From Fulvia fulva (taxonomy: Eukaryota; Ascomycota; Dothideomycetes; Mycosphaerellales; Mycosphaerellaceae), in the NCBI RefSeq assembly GCF_020509005.1, contig NC_063013.1:6200001-6264000 (forward strand): 64,000 bases of DNA. Direction: 5' to 3'. The notes below the pieces were generated by a model. It saw nothing but the letters and a program-made list of their open reading frames with translations. It made no database searches and was not told where the DNA came from. The translations under genes were made by a program, and so were the position numbers. Positions 1-11,221 of this stretch are shown here, piece after piece. The stretch's first letter is position 1. The number at the start of each line of letters is the position of its first letter.

Positions 1-470
1 AATATAAGATTCTTTAGTATATAACCTATCTACCTATTTAATAGTATAGCTAATACTCTTCTTTACTTTTCTAGTCTAGCGACTGTCTACTACTACTACG
101 GTATCGTGCTATTCCTTAACTCCGCTATCGACTTCGGTAAGCGTAGGTTCGTACGTCTATAAAGGGAACGGGTCTTCGGCGGATAGTTATAGTAGGTCGG
201 TATAGAATACGTAGTATATTCTTATACTCGTAGGTAGGTCGAGTTCGTAGACATCGGTCGCTACTTTCTTTATGATCGTGAAGGGGCCTACGTTCTTATA
301 ATTAAGCTTCTTTACTAGTCGTTTAGTACGAATATTACGTAAATTGAGCCAAACCTTATCTCCTACCTTATATAACCGCGTAGGTCTCTAGCTATATTTC
401 TAATAGGAATCTAGACAGCTTGAAGTTCTCTTCACCCTGTTTCTTTAGCTCTAAACGCCGCGGAGGTGCC
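1..470 (-). mobile_element. RIP-mutated Gypsy integrase C-terminal fragment
   Basis: Read on the minus strand, about 380-240 encodes a recognisable integrase C-terminal stretch (DKVWLNLRNIRTKRL, then VKKLNYKNVGPFTII), the region that follows the catalytic core in Ty3/Gypsy polyproteins. The frame has TAG/TAA stops and CpA/TpG is strongly depleted, so it is an inactivated remnant. It runs off the window edge. The boundary with the LINE to its right is approximate. Confidence 0.7.
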
Positions 471-479
471 TAGCTACAT

Positions 480-3400
480 TAGGTAACTCCTAGGTAATAG
501 TAGCCTAGGCTACGGTACTAACGGCGCCTACGGCTCTAGAGGCGAAGCTCCCCTAAGATAACTAGTAGCAACTTATAGAGGAAGTAAAAAGTATAGAAAG
601 TAATGATCAGCTCCTATACCGGTCTCTATAGGTAATAATCACTTAGCTACGTACGGCGCTTATACTGTCGTATTACCGAGGGTAATAAGAAATAAGGACG
701 ACGTCCTAGGCGATTAATAAGGCCACCCGGAATCAATACCCCTATAGCTAGGTATCGGTCGCGGCATCGATACTAGGCCCCCGCCTAACGTACGATACAG
801 TTACGATCCGCATTATAGTAAAGGAAGACTAGGCCGAAGTTACGAAGCTATCGAACAAGGAGCTCGCCTAACGAATTAACTAACTAGGGGTAGTCGTAGT
901 GAACTAATAGTCCAACGGCACTCTATAGATCTATACTAGCTCTACTACTACTAGGAGGCACCTAGAGGTATAGCTATAGTAGGCATCTAAGGTTACGGCA
1001 TTAGCGAAGGTCTTAACGAAGCAATTCACGATCCTAGTCTACGACATACCTAAGGAGTTCGACCTAACTAACTAAGGTCACCTACGTACTCTCTAAGAGG
1101 ACAACTCGGTCACCCTAAACTCTCTGATCTAGAAGGCGACTTAGCTCTATAGGAAATGGCCAGAAGGTAAGAAGGCCTCGGCGCTAATAGTATAGCTATA
1201 AGACGCGAAAGCGGCGGATCTAGCGATAGAACAAGGCCTAATCTAGTAATATAGCCTCAAGATAGTAGAAAAGTACTCCTTATCCTTTCGTGTCCTCTAA
1301 TGCTTCAAATACTAACAGTATAGACACCAAACCTACACGTATATAAACAAGTAGGCCTGCTCGAACTATATAGGAGACTATATATCTAGGGACTATATAT
1401 CGGCTACGAGACGGTACGCGAACTATCCGGGGCACTACCTATCGTATAGCGCGGAATGCCTATAGCGGAAACTAGCGAAAAACAAGGCAATTACAAACAG
1501 AACCGTCGCCCTAAGGTTCTACGGCGACCGCGAGGCTAGCCTATACCGGAACTAGCTAGCGGCGGTCGGGTATAAGCGCCCTAGGGCCGAGAACGATGTA
1601 AAGGATGCGTAACCTAGGGCGTACGGGAGGCCACGTGCTCTGCTAGCTACGGCGAGGGAATCTAACTAGGCCCGGCTCCCCTTTAGTATATAGCCGATAG
1701 GCGTAGACTAGGACGTATAGGGTAGTAGGATATAGGACGATATAGAGGAAATGATTGTCGATACCGATAACTAGCCTCGATACGCTTAGTATTATCTAGT
1801 ATAACGTCAACTATAGTAAGGATATAGTCTAGAACCATTTCCTATACGAGGCGGACCCGTACGTCTACTACGTCCTAGCAATCTAGGAGCTATAGATTAG
1901 CCCGTACTATAAGAGACTAACGACCTATAAGTTACTAGGCTATACGACATACCTACGAGGCGACGGTAGACCCCGTACGTGCTTCTATGTTAGTAAGGAT
2001 ATACTAGAATCCGACTAGGAGGTAGTGTACTACGTAGACGAAGAAGGCGGGGGTAATATTACCTCCCTCTACGTAGGTAGTACCTAGATATATAACCTAT
2101 ATATATAACCGCTAGCCTCGAGGTCTAGCCGCGACCTAGGGGTCTATAGACACCTAGACAGTACGCTTAAGAGACAAGGGTGCTACATCGTAGTAGGAGA
2201 CTTTAATATATACTACCCTTCCTAGGAAAGCCTTATATAGCCGCACCCTATAGCCGACGAAGTACTCGACTTGATAGCGAGTAACGTAAATGCCCTTAAT
2301 ACCCCGAAGGACCTAGGCACCTAGAAGAGAGGGGGACTCTAAGGCACGATCGACCTCTCCTAGATCTTAGATAGCCACTACTATACGGTAACCTACTATA
2401 GGATCGAACATAAACTCGAGGCGTCGTTAGACTATATACTAGTTAGGACCTCTATTAAGATATAGATATAACGTATACTAGCGATAACCCCTAAGCTAAA
2501 CTAGGGAAAGGCCTACTAGGCTAATATCTAGGCGTACCTCGGTAACTCCGAGAGGCTAGTCTAGATCGCGTAGTAGCAATATAATAGTAAAGACGAGATA
2601 GACGAGGCAGTCTAAGGGTTAATAGACGAGATAAGAAAAGCGACCTCGCTTTACGTTCCGCTTGCCTAACTAACGACATAGTCTAAACTATACTAGACGC
2701 CGAAGTATACTACGGTAGTAAGAGAAGCTAGGAGAGCCCGCCGGGTATAGACGAGTAGCTATAGCGAGGAGGCTTAGAACGTATATAGGGAGGCATACTA
2801 ATAGAAGAAAGCTATAATACGGAGGGAGAAAGTAGTCGGCTAGAGGGCTATAGTAGAAGAAATCGCCGGCAAGCTAGCGAGGATATAGAAGCTAGCGAAA
2901 TGGGCCCGATAGGACCCTATATAGGGCCCCTCCTTCTCTATCCTAGCGCTATAATCGCCTAGTAGCCCGGTTAGTAACCCCGAGGCCAAGGCGCGTCTAC
3001 TAGCTAGCAAGTTCTTCCCGCCCCTAGTCGAGGCTAATCTAAGCGAAATAAATAGCTCTACTCCCCTAGCCCCTAGTATCGCGGTCTAATAGGAGGTGTC
3101 CGAGGGAGAAGTTGCCGCTATACTTAGGAAGTTGCCGGCGAAGAAAGCCCCGGGGCCGGATAGGATCCTAAACGAGCTACTAAAGAAGTGTAGAGCTCAA
3201 CTAGCCCTAGTAGCTATAGCGATCTTTAACGCCTACCTATAGACCGGATACTACCCGATAGTATTTAAACAATCGACGACGGTGGTCCTACGTAAGCCGC
3301 AAAAGGAAGACTATACGTAGGTGAAGTCGTACCGCCTAATTACGCTCCTTAACACTCTTAGGAAGGCGCTTAAGAAGCTAGTTATAACGAGACTCTCCGA

Positions 3401-5258
3401 GGCGATAGAGGAATACTCCCTACTCCCGGACACCTAGATAGGTACGCGCCTATAGCGATCGACGCTATCCGCGATAGAACTTATTACCTCTTAGGTAAAG
3501 GCTATCTAGTATAAGAATAGAGACAAGGTGGCTTCCTTACTTAGCCTAGACATATCGGGAGCCTTCGACTATATATTATACCCGCGGCTACTCTATATCC
3601 TAAGGTCGAAAGGACTCCCTAAGTAGCTTATTAACTTCGTACGGTCCTACCTCTAAAACCGTAGCACGTCGATCCTAGTCGGCTAGTATAGAAGCCTATT
3701 TTAAGTAGTCTATACTAGAATCCCGTAAGGCTTAACACTAGTACCTATCCTATTCCTCTTCTTTATAGCGACGCTACTCCTAGCTCTAGAATCCTAGAAC
3801 ACCGCTACGAGCGGCTTCGTAGACGACACGAACATCCTAGCGTAGTCTTCCTCGACTAAGGAGAACTATAGGCTATTAGAAGAGAAGTACAAGATCTACG
3901 AGGACTAGGCTAGGAGGCACGGGGCTCGGTTTGCCCTAGAGAAGTACAATCTAATACACTTTACGCGCCGGCTACGGTTCTATAATATATAAGCTTCTAT
4001 CTAGATATAGGGGTATACGACTAACCCGGTAAGTCAGCTTAGGATCCTCGGACTATAGGTAGACCCGGCGCTACGGTAGAGGAAGTACGTATAGGTAATA
4101 TTACGGAAAGCTAAACAGAATATAGTATTATACTAGAGGCTCACTACGTCTATATAGGGGGCGGACTTCCGGTAGTCACGACTTCTATATACGGCTATTA
4201 TACGGCCAGTCCTTACCTATAGTAGCTAAGTGTAGTCCTTAGGCGAGAGGGCCTACCTATCGAAGGGACTCGTCGCGCCGCTAGCGAAGATCTAAAACTA
4301 ATGCCTAAGGAAGGTTACCGGGGCATATAAGTCGATACTAATAAGGATACTTAAGCACGAGATCGCTATACCGCCGATCGACCTATATATCTAGGGACTA
4401 CGGACCTCCTACTTAGGCAAGTCGGTATAGTACCTAGTATAGAAGGTCATCGCTAGTATAGTCGTAAGGGCCCGCGAATTAGTACTAGCGTATAAGGGTA
4501 TTCGACCCGGAAACGAGCCGAACTATCGGGTAAGGGACGAATAGCTAGTAACGCGATAGGAAGGTAAGAAGTCGTTTATAGAGCAACTATAGAAAGAGAG
4601 GTAGAATAACTAGGGTCTAGGGCATAGTGGACGCCCTTAGCTAGCGGGACAACCTAAGGAATAGTTAGCTACGAAATCCGCGGTTAAGCACCCCCCGAAG
4701 CTTATCTACTACCGCCTTACGAGGGTATAGAGTAGTATAGTAACCTAACTACGAAGCGAACATATCGGCCTCTAGGGGTACATATTATAGAGGAAGGTTC
4801 TAGGATACACGAATACTAGCTACCCCTACGGCTATCGCTCCTAGAACGTACGGTACGTACTCCTCGTCTATCCGAGGTAGTCGCTAGGAAGGGGGAGTAG
4901 ATAGTAAAGGCGAGGAACCGGACGATTAGGGCACTTCTTAATAACGCTAAGGACCTACGGCGTATTACGAACTAGATACTAGAGAAGGGCTAGCTAGAAT
5001 AGTACCGCCTAGTAGGAGTAGTATAGGAAGAGAGGATACGACGTAGCGCGACGAGACCGGCTAGGAGCGGGGGCTAACGGGGTAGTGATATAGACTACGT
5101 ACGTTCAGAGGGAAAGCTAATATAGATAAGGAGTAGTCGGGGGCGGGAAGGGTTTCTACCTATTCGGGTTTCCCTTTGTACATAACAATAGATATATACC
5201 TATATAGGCCGGATAGGGTCCTAGAATAGGGGAATAACAAATCTATCTATCTATATTT
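480..5258 (+). mobile_element. LINE-1 copy A, Tad1-like non-LTR retrotransposon, RIP-inactivated
   Basis: With TAG read as the ancestral Trp/Gln codon, this stretch holds the order of a Tad1-clade LINE. An ORF1 with CCHC-like knuckles lies near 1300-1450 (CFK.QQY.H). An AP-endonuclease region lies at about 1800-2500 (VVGDFNIYYPS, GTIDLS). The reverse transcriptase lies at about 3100-4000 (KAPGPDRILNELLKK, LSLDISGAFD, GFVDDTNILA). An RNase H/C-terminal part continues to about 5050. The 3' end is a (ATCT)n tail near 5240. Almost every frame is broken by TAG, consistent with CpA to TpA change on both strands. The 5' end is approximate; the same sequence recurs at 55681-57512, 57513-62540 and 62541-64000. 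Confidence 0.85.
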
Positions 5259-6031
5259 CTAATAGTCGGCTTCAAGCTATACTTATATATACTTAAGCTA
5301 GTTGATACAATGTGTGTATATACGACTTATATAAGTTACGAAAGCGTCTATATCTTGCTAGCTAATTTTCTACGTAGCTAGTAGTACGTCCGTACGGGTA
5401 GGTCTACTAAGAACTTCTATTCTTAGGTTTCTACCTAAGGTTACGAAGAACGGTAATACGCCGGCAGTACTTTTTATATTATTTAAAGCAAACTCCGCTA
5501 TTAGTAGCTAGTCGTACTAGTTATCTTAGGCGTAATTAATAGATATATATAGGTACTGCTCTATAACTTAGTTCGTACGTTCGGACTAACTATCGGTCTA
5601 AGGGTGCTATACCGTCGACATCTTATACTTAATACCTAGGCGTTCGCAAAGCGTCTTCTAGAAGCGACTTACCTACTACGAGCCGCGGTCTAAGTAGATA
5701 GAGCGGAATAGGCCTTAATCCTTAATAACGTAGCGGATAATTATATCTATAGCTATCTCGGGCTCTATGTCGACGACTAGTATAAGGTACTTACGCTTTA
5801 TAAGACGACATATTAAGGTAAGGATGTTCTAAGTATATTAATGTTACCTATAACTATATTAGGCATCTCTAGTAGTAGAGGAAGATCAAAGTAGAGTACT
5901 ACTATACTAAGGAGATAGTAGTAGATAGTTTAACTAAACCGCTAGCCGGTCCCTAGTTCTAGACCTTCGTACGATAGCTATAGCTAGTATAGTAGGAACA
6001 ATCGTTCCTTACCTTACGACCTAAGTAGGAG
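5259..6031 (-). mobile_element. RIP-mutated Gypsy integrase fragment
   Basis: On the minus strand, about 5540-5440 reads like the conserved integrase segment LLIAEFALNN followed by AGVLPFFVTL, matching the family pattern in which AEFAYNN precedes a PFF motif. The same segment occurs at 51700-51850 in another Gypsy remnant. Stops and CpA depletion show that it is dead. It abuts the LINE tail on the left and the 408-bp LTR on the right. Confidence 0.65.
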
Positions 6032-6439
6032 TGTTACGAATATAGGTCAGTAGATATGTCGTACGGTACTAAGACTAACTTAGTATATACTAAGTTAGTC
6101 GAGACAATAGTACGGTAATACTACCGAGACACCGTACGAATAGTAATTGCGACTTAGAGGACCTAAAGTCGCTTAGCTAGTTAGTACGAGACTGTCGGAG
6201 GAACTGCCGTCGTAGGATAAGATATAGGTAAAACCGATAAGGCGTAGTGAAATAGAACTAGGACTAGAGTAAGATCCCTCTATATAGATATAAGAGACGT
6301 AGTCTCTATCCCAATAGTAGAGATACCTTTAGTACTAGACACTGTTCTACTATATACCTTCGTATACTATATTAGTCCTTCCTCCTTCCCTATTACGTAT
6401 CCTGACTTCCGTACATATATATACTATACCTATTTAATA
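6032..6439 (+). repeat. 408-bp LTR, family shared with Copia-2
   Basis: This block has the same length and nearly the same sequence as 52153-52560. It starts TGTTAC and ends TTAATA, which was probably TTCAACA before RIP, as in the other copy. It contains a perfect 28-bp inverted repeat at 6073-6100 (half site GACTAACTTAGTAT). The sequence to the right does not show the Copia primer-binding site found beside the 52.2-kb copy, and no target duplication is visible, so it is probably a solo LTR or recombined end. Confidence 0.75.
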
Positions 6440-7997
6440 ATAGGTCGAGATTATACTACTATCTTAAGCGTAAAGCTTCCTAACTACTCTAAACCTCTAC
6501 CTAATAACTAACACCTTATAGAATACGGCCCTTAAGATACTAGATCTAGGTAGTAACTAACGGCCGCTAGTAGTTACTAGATCTAGTTTAAGGAAGAAGA
6601 ACCGGCTCTATAGGGGAGTAGGATTATAAACTACGACGAGGTTAAGGTTAAGGCCTACCTAATCTAGAGTAATAAATCTCGAGGTCAAGCTCTAGTAGGG
6701 ATTATAAAGAACCCAAATCCTCGAACTAGGTCTAGCGCGTAGGCATTAAGAGTACGAGCTAAGGCCGCTAAAGCTATACGACGAGAACTCGAAGAGGAGA
6801 TCCGGTAGGAAGAACTCGATTAGTAGGAGGTAGAGATAACTAGAGACGCCGGTTCTAGGGCTAGTAGAAGCTAGTTAACGGTAGCATTAGGGGAGATTCT
6901 TAGAAGAAGGACGCCTAAGCCTCGAGCTAAGTTAAGGTCTACGCCCTCGGAATAGCCGGTAGGGCCTATTAATACCCTATTCGTATAGCGTAAACGGCTA
7001 TAGAATACGAAGACAATAAGGATTAATAACTACGTCCGATAGTACGGTACTAGAGATAGGCCCGTTACTAAGGAGGAGGGAGTGACCTATTAGATTAATT
7101 AAATCCTTTAGACTACGTTTCTAAACGTTAATACCCGGGACTAGTTTCGGTATAGTCGCTAGTTTAAGACTACCTTATTCGGGAGAGTAGTAAATACCCC
7201 TAATCTATAGTCTAAGCTTACTACCGTCCGTAAGTTAGCTAGCTAAGAAGGGACTAAAGTCCGTACGAGTTATATCGCTACCTATAAAGACGAGGAAGAG
7301 GAGGCTAACGAAGAAGTCTTTCGGGATAATTATTAAGCTCGCTTTATAGGTATATTCTTAACAATGTTATATAGTAGGGATACTATCCCTACCGCCGAGT
7401 TGTACGAGAACATTAAAAAGATCGGTCTCTCTAGTATACTAGACGATTTTGTAATAGTACCTAGCCCTTAGGTAGTTACCGAGCTTAGGACTAGTAAAGG
7501 TTAGACTCGAGCCTTGCTTAACGAGGGATCTAAAGTCAATATTATTAGCCCGAGGATAGTATATAAGTTTGGCTTACCTATTGTACCTAGCGCCTATCTA
7601 TCCTTTTAAGGAGCGGGTAGAAGAGCAAAGTTTAAGGGGGTAATTTTAAAGCTTAATACTTACGTATTTAGTATATACTACTAGATCGATATATTTGTCT
7701 CCGCTAATCTAGATTTGCCTACGATCCTTAGCCGCCCTTAGTATAGGAAGGTACGACTAATAGGCCGTAACTATAACGATAGATTATAGGAGGGAACAAT
7801 CGCTAGTAGGAAAGGTAAAAGTATAATGTTCACGGCTATTATAGGTACTAACAAGTACAAAACTCTTTAAGAACTTCTATAGTCCTCGAAAAATACAAAC
7901 GCGGGTTAATTCACGGTAGTCAACCCGCTATAAGTATTAGAAGTCCGGTTTTGAAACAAGTCCGCTTTTCGAGTCTAGTCGGGGAAACCTTAGTAAA
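6440..7997 (+). mobile_element. RIP-mutated retrotransposon gag/aspartic protease remnant (Gypsy-like)
   Basis: From about 7260 to 7860 the plus strand reads like a retropepsin region: ALLNEGSKVNIISPRIVYKF, then SANLDLPTILSRP. It aligns with the usual LLDTGSEVN.ISP layout. The active-site Asp-Thr-Gly itself reads as NEG here, so the site is degraded. Upstream coding (6500-7250) looks like gag with many TAG stops. No reverse transcriptase follows; the remnant ends at the solo Copia LTR. Confidence 0.55.
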
Positions 7998-8232
7998 TAT
8001 TAAGATGTAGCATCTTAAAGGGAGTCAACAATGAGGAAGTAATCTAGTAGCCTAAGGCATCTACAATAACTTAGCTTATAGGGAGATACCTTCTCTCCCC
8101 TTTAGCTTAGATAGACATCCAACACAATCAACACATTGGTTCATGATATATTGCTGCATGCTCGTGCTATTAGTCAGTTGAAGATTGATCTCTTACTCCA
8201 CTCCGCTGCTATCAATCCGAACCTGTTCAACA
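7998..8232 (+). repeat. solo Copia-1 LTR, half RIP-mutated
   Basis: The block is exactly 235 bp, the length of the two LTRs of Copia-1 (42046-42280 and 47426-47660), and matches them in the opposite orientation. It starts TATTAAG (from TGTTAAG) and ends TTCAACA. The left half (to about 8105) carries many C-to-T/G-to-A changes at CpA/TpG. The right half, facing the genes, keeps its CA and TG dinucleotides. No internal element sequence or clear target duplication is present. It marks the left border of the gene island. Confidence 0.85.
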
Positions 8233-8663
8233 CTTGGTATATATATGAGAATCCGCGTTCCTTAGATTAGTCATCGCTCTTTAGCACTTTGGTACTCCTC
8301 TACCCACAAGTGACATTAGAGTCATCTAAGCAATACCACCTTCGCTGTATTGCGAGTGAACGTGTCAGAGGCCTAGGCATTCGTACCCGCCGCGAAGGGT
8401 TAGTGGATAGTATCCTCGCACGTCTGAATTTAGAAAGGGGCTTTGGCATTCACCTCTCTAACACTTGCGTGACCTGCGTCATTCTTACAAATGACTCTTG
8501 ATTTATATATCTGATCTGACTTCGCTCCCCTCTAAATCGTCTCTTGTTGATCTTTTCCCTCGACAACTACCATAACACCGGACTCGACCATCACTACTGT
8601 CCAATTAACAGCATCCACTCAAACACCACCACGAAGCCTGCCGGGTAACACTATAACGGAATT
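8233..8663. other. intergenic sequence at the left island border
   Basis: No gene is supported here. A 70-codon frame starting with TTG at 8289 has no recognisable features. Normal CA/TG content shows that this is unique, unmutated DNA. It presumably holds the promoter and 5' leader of the F-box-like gene that begins at 8664. Confidence 0.5.
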
Positions 8664-9464
8664 ATGACAGCCTGCCACTTTCTCCGCCTTCCTGGCGAGC
8701 TCCGTAACAGGATCTACGAGCTCGCCCTCCTCGAACCTAACGGCATCCCCCTCACCATCGACGACCACACTATCACTTCATCCCGCCGGACTCGCCCTTC
8801 TAACGATGACTTCAACTTCGCGGCCAAGTCTTACGCCTACTCCAGAACCCTCCTCCTCGGCCTCCCTCATACATGCCGTCGGATCCGCGCCGAAACTCTC
8901 AAGATCTACTACTCTATCAACGAACTCGTTCTCTACTTCGAGGGTGTGCAAGTTCTGGGCTACCGCGGTGACGTCTGGAATGGAGAGAATCAGGGCAACC
9001 AGTTGATGAAGTGGTGCAAGATGATTGGTGTCGACAAGGCGAAAGAGATCCGCAAGCTTCGCCTCGATTTCGGGGCTATAGAGGGTAGTGGACAAGGTGA
9101 CCTATGCCTAGAGTTGGCGAATTCCTTCACGACAAGCGCGAAGAAGATGCTACACCTAGAGCTTAAGCTGGCATTCGAGATCGACTTCGGCCGCTCGTAT
9201 GCGAAGATTGGGGCACCGAAAAGCACCATCAAGGTTGAGCTAGGAGATCTGGAAGCGGGGAAGGAGGAGGTGAGGGGCGCGGCGAGGCTCGCGTGCGAGC
9301 AGATCAAGACGATGAATAAAGTTCTATTCAGCCTGTGGATGTGTGTGAATGGGGAGGAGCTGGTACTGCTGAGCTTTCTTGGCAAGATCCCAGCTAAGGT
9401 CGAGTCTCATCTGCCCAAGGCTGCGGGTGACACTATCAAGGACTCCAAAGACGACAAGCAGTGA
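8664..9464 (+). CDS. F-box-like LPxELRNRIYEL family protein, hypothetical
   Basis: A single uninterrupted frame of 266 codons. Residues 6-22 (FLRLPGELRNRIYELAL) carry the N-terminal motif seen in a very large, lineage-expanded family of fungal proteins usually described as F-box-like or 2EXR-type. A second conserved patch follows at about residues 70-95 (LLLGLPHTCRRIRAETLKIYY), where family members have 'LL..C.qir.Ea...fy'. No signal peptide or membrane segment is visible. The ATG at 8664 puts the motif at the usual distance from the N terminus. These proteins are often thought to recruit substrates to SCF ubiquitin ligases, but this is unproven for this family. The function is therefore unknown. 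It is the first gene inside the RIP-free island. Confidence 0.85.
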   Translation: MTACHFLRLPGELRNRIYELALLEPNGIPLTIDDHTITSSRRTRPSNDDFNFAAKSYAYSRTLLLGLPHTCRRIRAETLKIYYSINELVLYFEGVQVLGYRGDVWNGENQGNQLMKWCKMIGVDKAKEIRKLRLDFGAIEGSGQGDLCLELANSFTTSAKKMLHLELKLAFEIDFGRSYAKIGAPKSTIKVELGDLEAGKEEVRGAARLACEQIKTMNKVLFSLWMCVNGEELVLLSFLGKIPAKVESHLPKAAGDTIKDSKDDKQ

Positions 9465-9676
9465 TGAGCGTGTGACGAGATTACCACAGAGTACCATTGG
9501 GCATGGCACCCGCTATGCAAAAGTACCGCGAACGAGCATTAGACACTATGATGACATGGGAAAGGCAAACCATTCAGAATACTAGGGGTTTGGTACACGT
9601 TCGACCAACAAGTGGGTGTTGCCTGCAAGCATGTTATCTAGCCTAGGTCTGTGCTATGACAGTATATCGCACTTAC

Positions 9677-10015
9677 CTACGGATTGACTCGCTCATCAAT
9701 CTGTTGATGATTCTTCTCCTAGTCGAGTGCCCCGGTCCAGCATGCAATCCTGAAGGTTTACTCACATTCGCTCGCCCGGTCGCTGAGTCAATGCTCTGAA
9801 GTCCCATCGCTTTGTACAAAACAAGTTGATGTTTCACAGACAGTAGCTTGAGATCGACAAGATCGATCATGTTGCACTGCAACTCCTTTCCATTGACGAA
9901 CTCGTAGACCCACGATCCTACGACGGGAGCTTCCAGCGCCCTAGTGCCTTTGCCATCGACCTCGTTGACCCAGAACACATTCGTGATGTTGGTTCGAAGT
10001 CCTGCTTCTAATGGA
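9677..10015 (-). CDS. possible NTF2-like gene fragment (C-terminal exons), tentative
   Basis: On the minus strand, 10015-9770 is open and reads like the C-terminal half of a small NTF2/SnoaL-fold protein: TNITNVFWVNEVDGKG, then SWVYEFVNGKELQCNMIDLVDL, where family members have paired beta-strands. A plausible intron starts GTGAGT after the codons for GRAN (near 9770) and ends CAACAG near 9700. Splicing there gives a short last exon with a TAG stop at 9677-9679. The 5' exon could not be placed: a stop lies just upstream, and the 10239-10036 frame does not join convincingly. It may be a degraded paralogue of the NTF2-like gene at 10474-11064. Confidence 0.3.
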
Positions 10016-10473
10016 TGCTAGCGGAACTGCATGGTTCAGCCAGTGATGTAGAGATAGGATGCTGACGGACTGGAGGCGAAGAGCCGGCCAGCGGCCGTGT
10101 GTGAAGCGTAGTTGTTGAAAGGTATGTTAATGCACGCGAAGCACTTTTGGAATGATGAGAAGACGTGCCGGACCTCGGCGGAAGGTCTCAACAAAGGACA
10201 TGAAGACGCCTGAGGCGGAGAAACAGTAAACATAGGCATTGTTGCCGTCGTTGCACGACGCCGTCTTTGTCGACCGTCGAGGCGGCGTTCCTATTCATGT
10301 TCCAATGGGTGCCATGGAAGACTGCCAGTGGCAGAAAAGCTGCGAATGCGAGTATTGCGCCTTGTGCATGATCCCGTGAAGCGAGATGTCAAACCCATGG
10401 AGCATGATTCTTCTTTGCCGCACTATGTCTTGTGATTGCTAAGGTATTATCGAGGAGTTGTGCTGGCAGCAAC
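10016..10473. other. region without a supported gene between the two NTF2-like frames
   Basis: A 67-codon minus frame (10239-10036) is open but shows no recognisable motif. It could be the 5' exon of the fragment at 9677-10015 or chance. Nothing else is seen. Confidence 0.4.
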
Positions 10474-11064
10474 TCACGACTGCGCGAAAAGATTCCCAGG
10501 TCCTCGTATACACCTCTGCTGATAAGTCTCCCATACCCCATCAGTCTCTCGACGGCGCCACCAAAGTCGGCTGATGCTCTCGCGTTTTGTGCTACATCCC
10601 ACAGGTCCGCCAGTTCCCATCGTGGTGAACCAGACAATAGCATGATCTGCGCCTTCCTGGATTGTTGCCGAGTAGTTCTGACAGTCTTTCTTCCACTGCG
10701 GATTGGCTTCCTTCAGATCTTTAATATTCGCCAGATGCTCATGCAGGTTGCGAGTTTGAGGGAATGAGCATTCGTGTACGTTCTCGCTGAACATGCGGAA
10801 GTCTGGGCTGCAGTGTTTGTGCACAACGTCATGCTCGAGGGGATTGTCTGAGAGATGTGCTTCCATCAGAGCAGCTGAGAGCGTCTCGAGTAGGTACTGA
10901 GTGTCGGCGACGCCAAGAGTCGGAGGTTTATGCGTCCATGTTCGTGAATGTAGAGACGAAGATTGCAACGATCCATAGTCGTCCGCTCGCGTAGTAGAGA
11001 CGTGTAGAGCCATGATGTGATTGTCGCGACTGGCAATGCGACATTTCATGTAGGGGCCAAACAT
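10474..11064 (-). CDS. NTF2-like / SnoaL-like domain protein, hypothetical
   Basis: This is a 196-codon frame with an ATG at 11064. A second ATG 17 codons downstream (MALHVSTT) is an equally plausible start. Residues of about 70-196 have the layout of the NTF2-like superfamily. The first part is helical, 'AHLSDNP.EHDVVHKHCSPDF..FSENVH', and the family's partly open cone is then built from strands such as HAIVWFTTMGTGGP and ISRLWWRRRETDGVWETYQQ. Members bind small molecules, act as hydroxysteroid-type isomerases or polyketide cyclases, or have no enzymatic role, so the substrate cannot be named. The C terminus GPGNLFAQS ends cleanly at 10474. It lies downstream of, and on the same strand as, the transcription factor at 11222-12844, with 157 bp between them. 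Confidence 0.6.
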   Translation of the reverse strand: MFGPYMKCRIASRDNHIMALHVSTTRADDYGSLQSSSLHSRTWTHKPPTLGVADTQYLLETLSAALMEAHLSDNPLEHDVVHKHCSPDFRMFSENVHECSFPQTRNLHEHLANIKDLKEANPQWKKDCQNYSATIQEGADHAIVWFTTMGTGGPVGCSTKRESISRLWWRRRETDGVWETYQQRCIRGPGNLFAQS

Positions 11065-11221
11065 ATATTCTGTATTTCAGAGGTAGGACCGCAGATCGAA
11101 CAGCCCTATGCGCGAAAAGCCCGAAGGATCATACGCGGGATTAGCTGCCTGAAGCCAAGAACATAGATCCAGCTCGAGCGTCTTGGTCTCCAGCAGATCA
11201 TGACTGTGAGCTTATAATGCC

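Noticed and set aside
8289..8501. A 70-codon plus-strand frame just inside the island.
   Set aside because: It starts with TTG and has no motif or relative in the window; probably chance.
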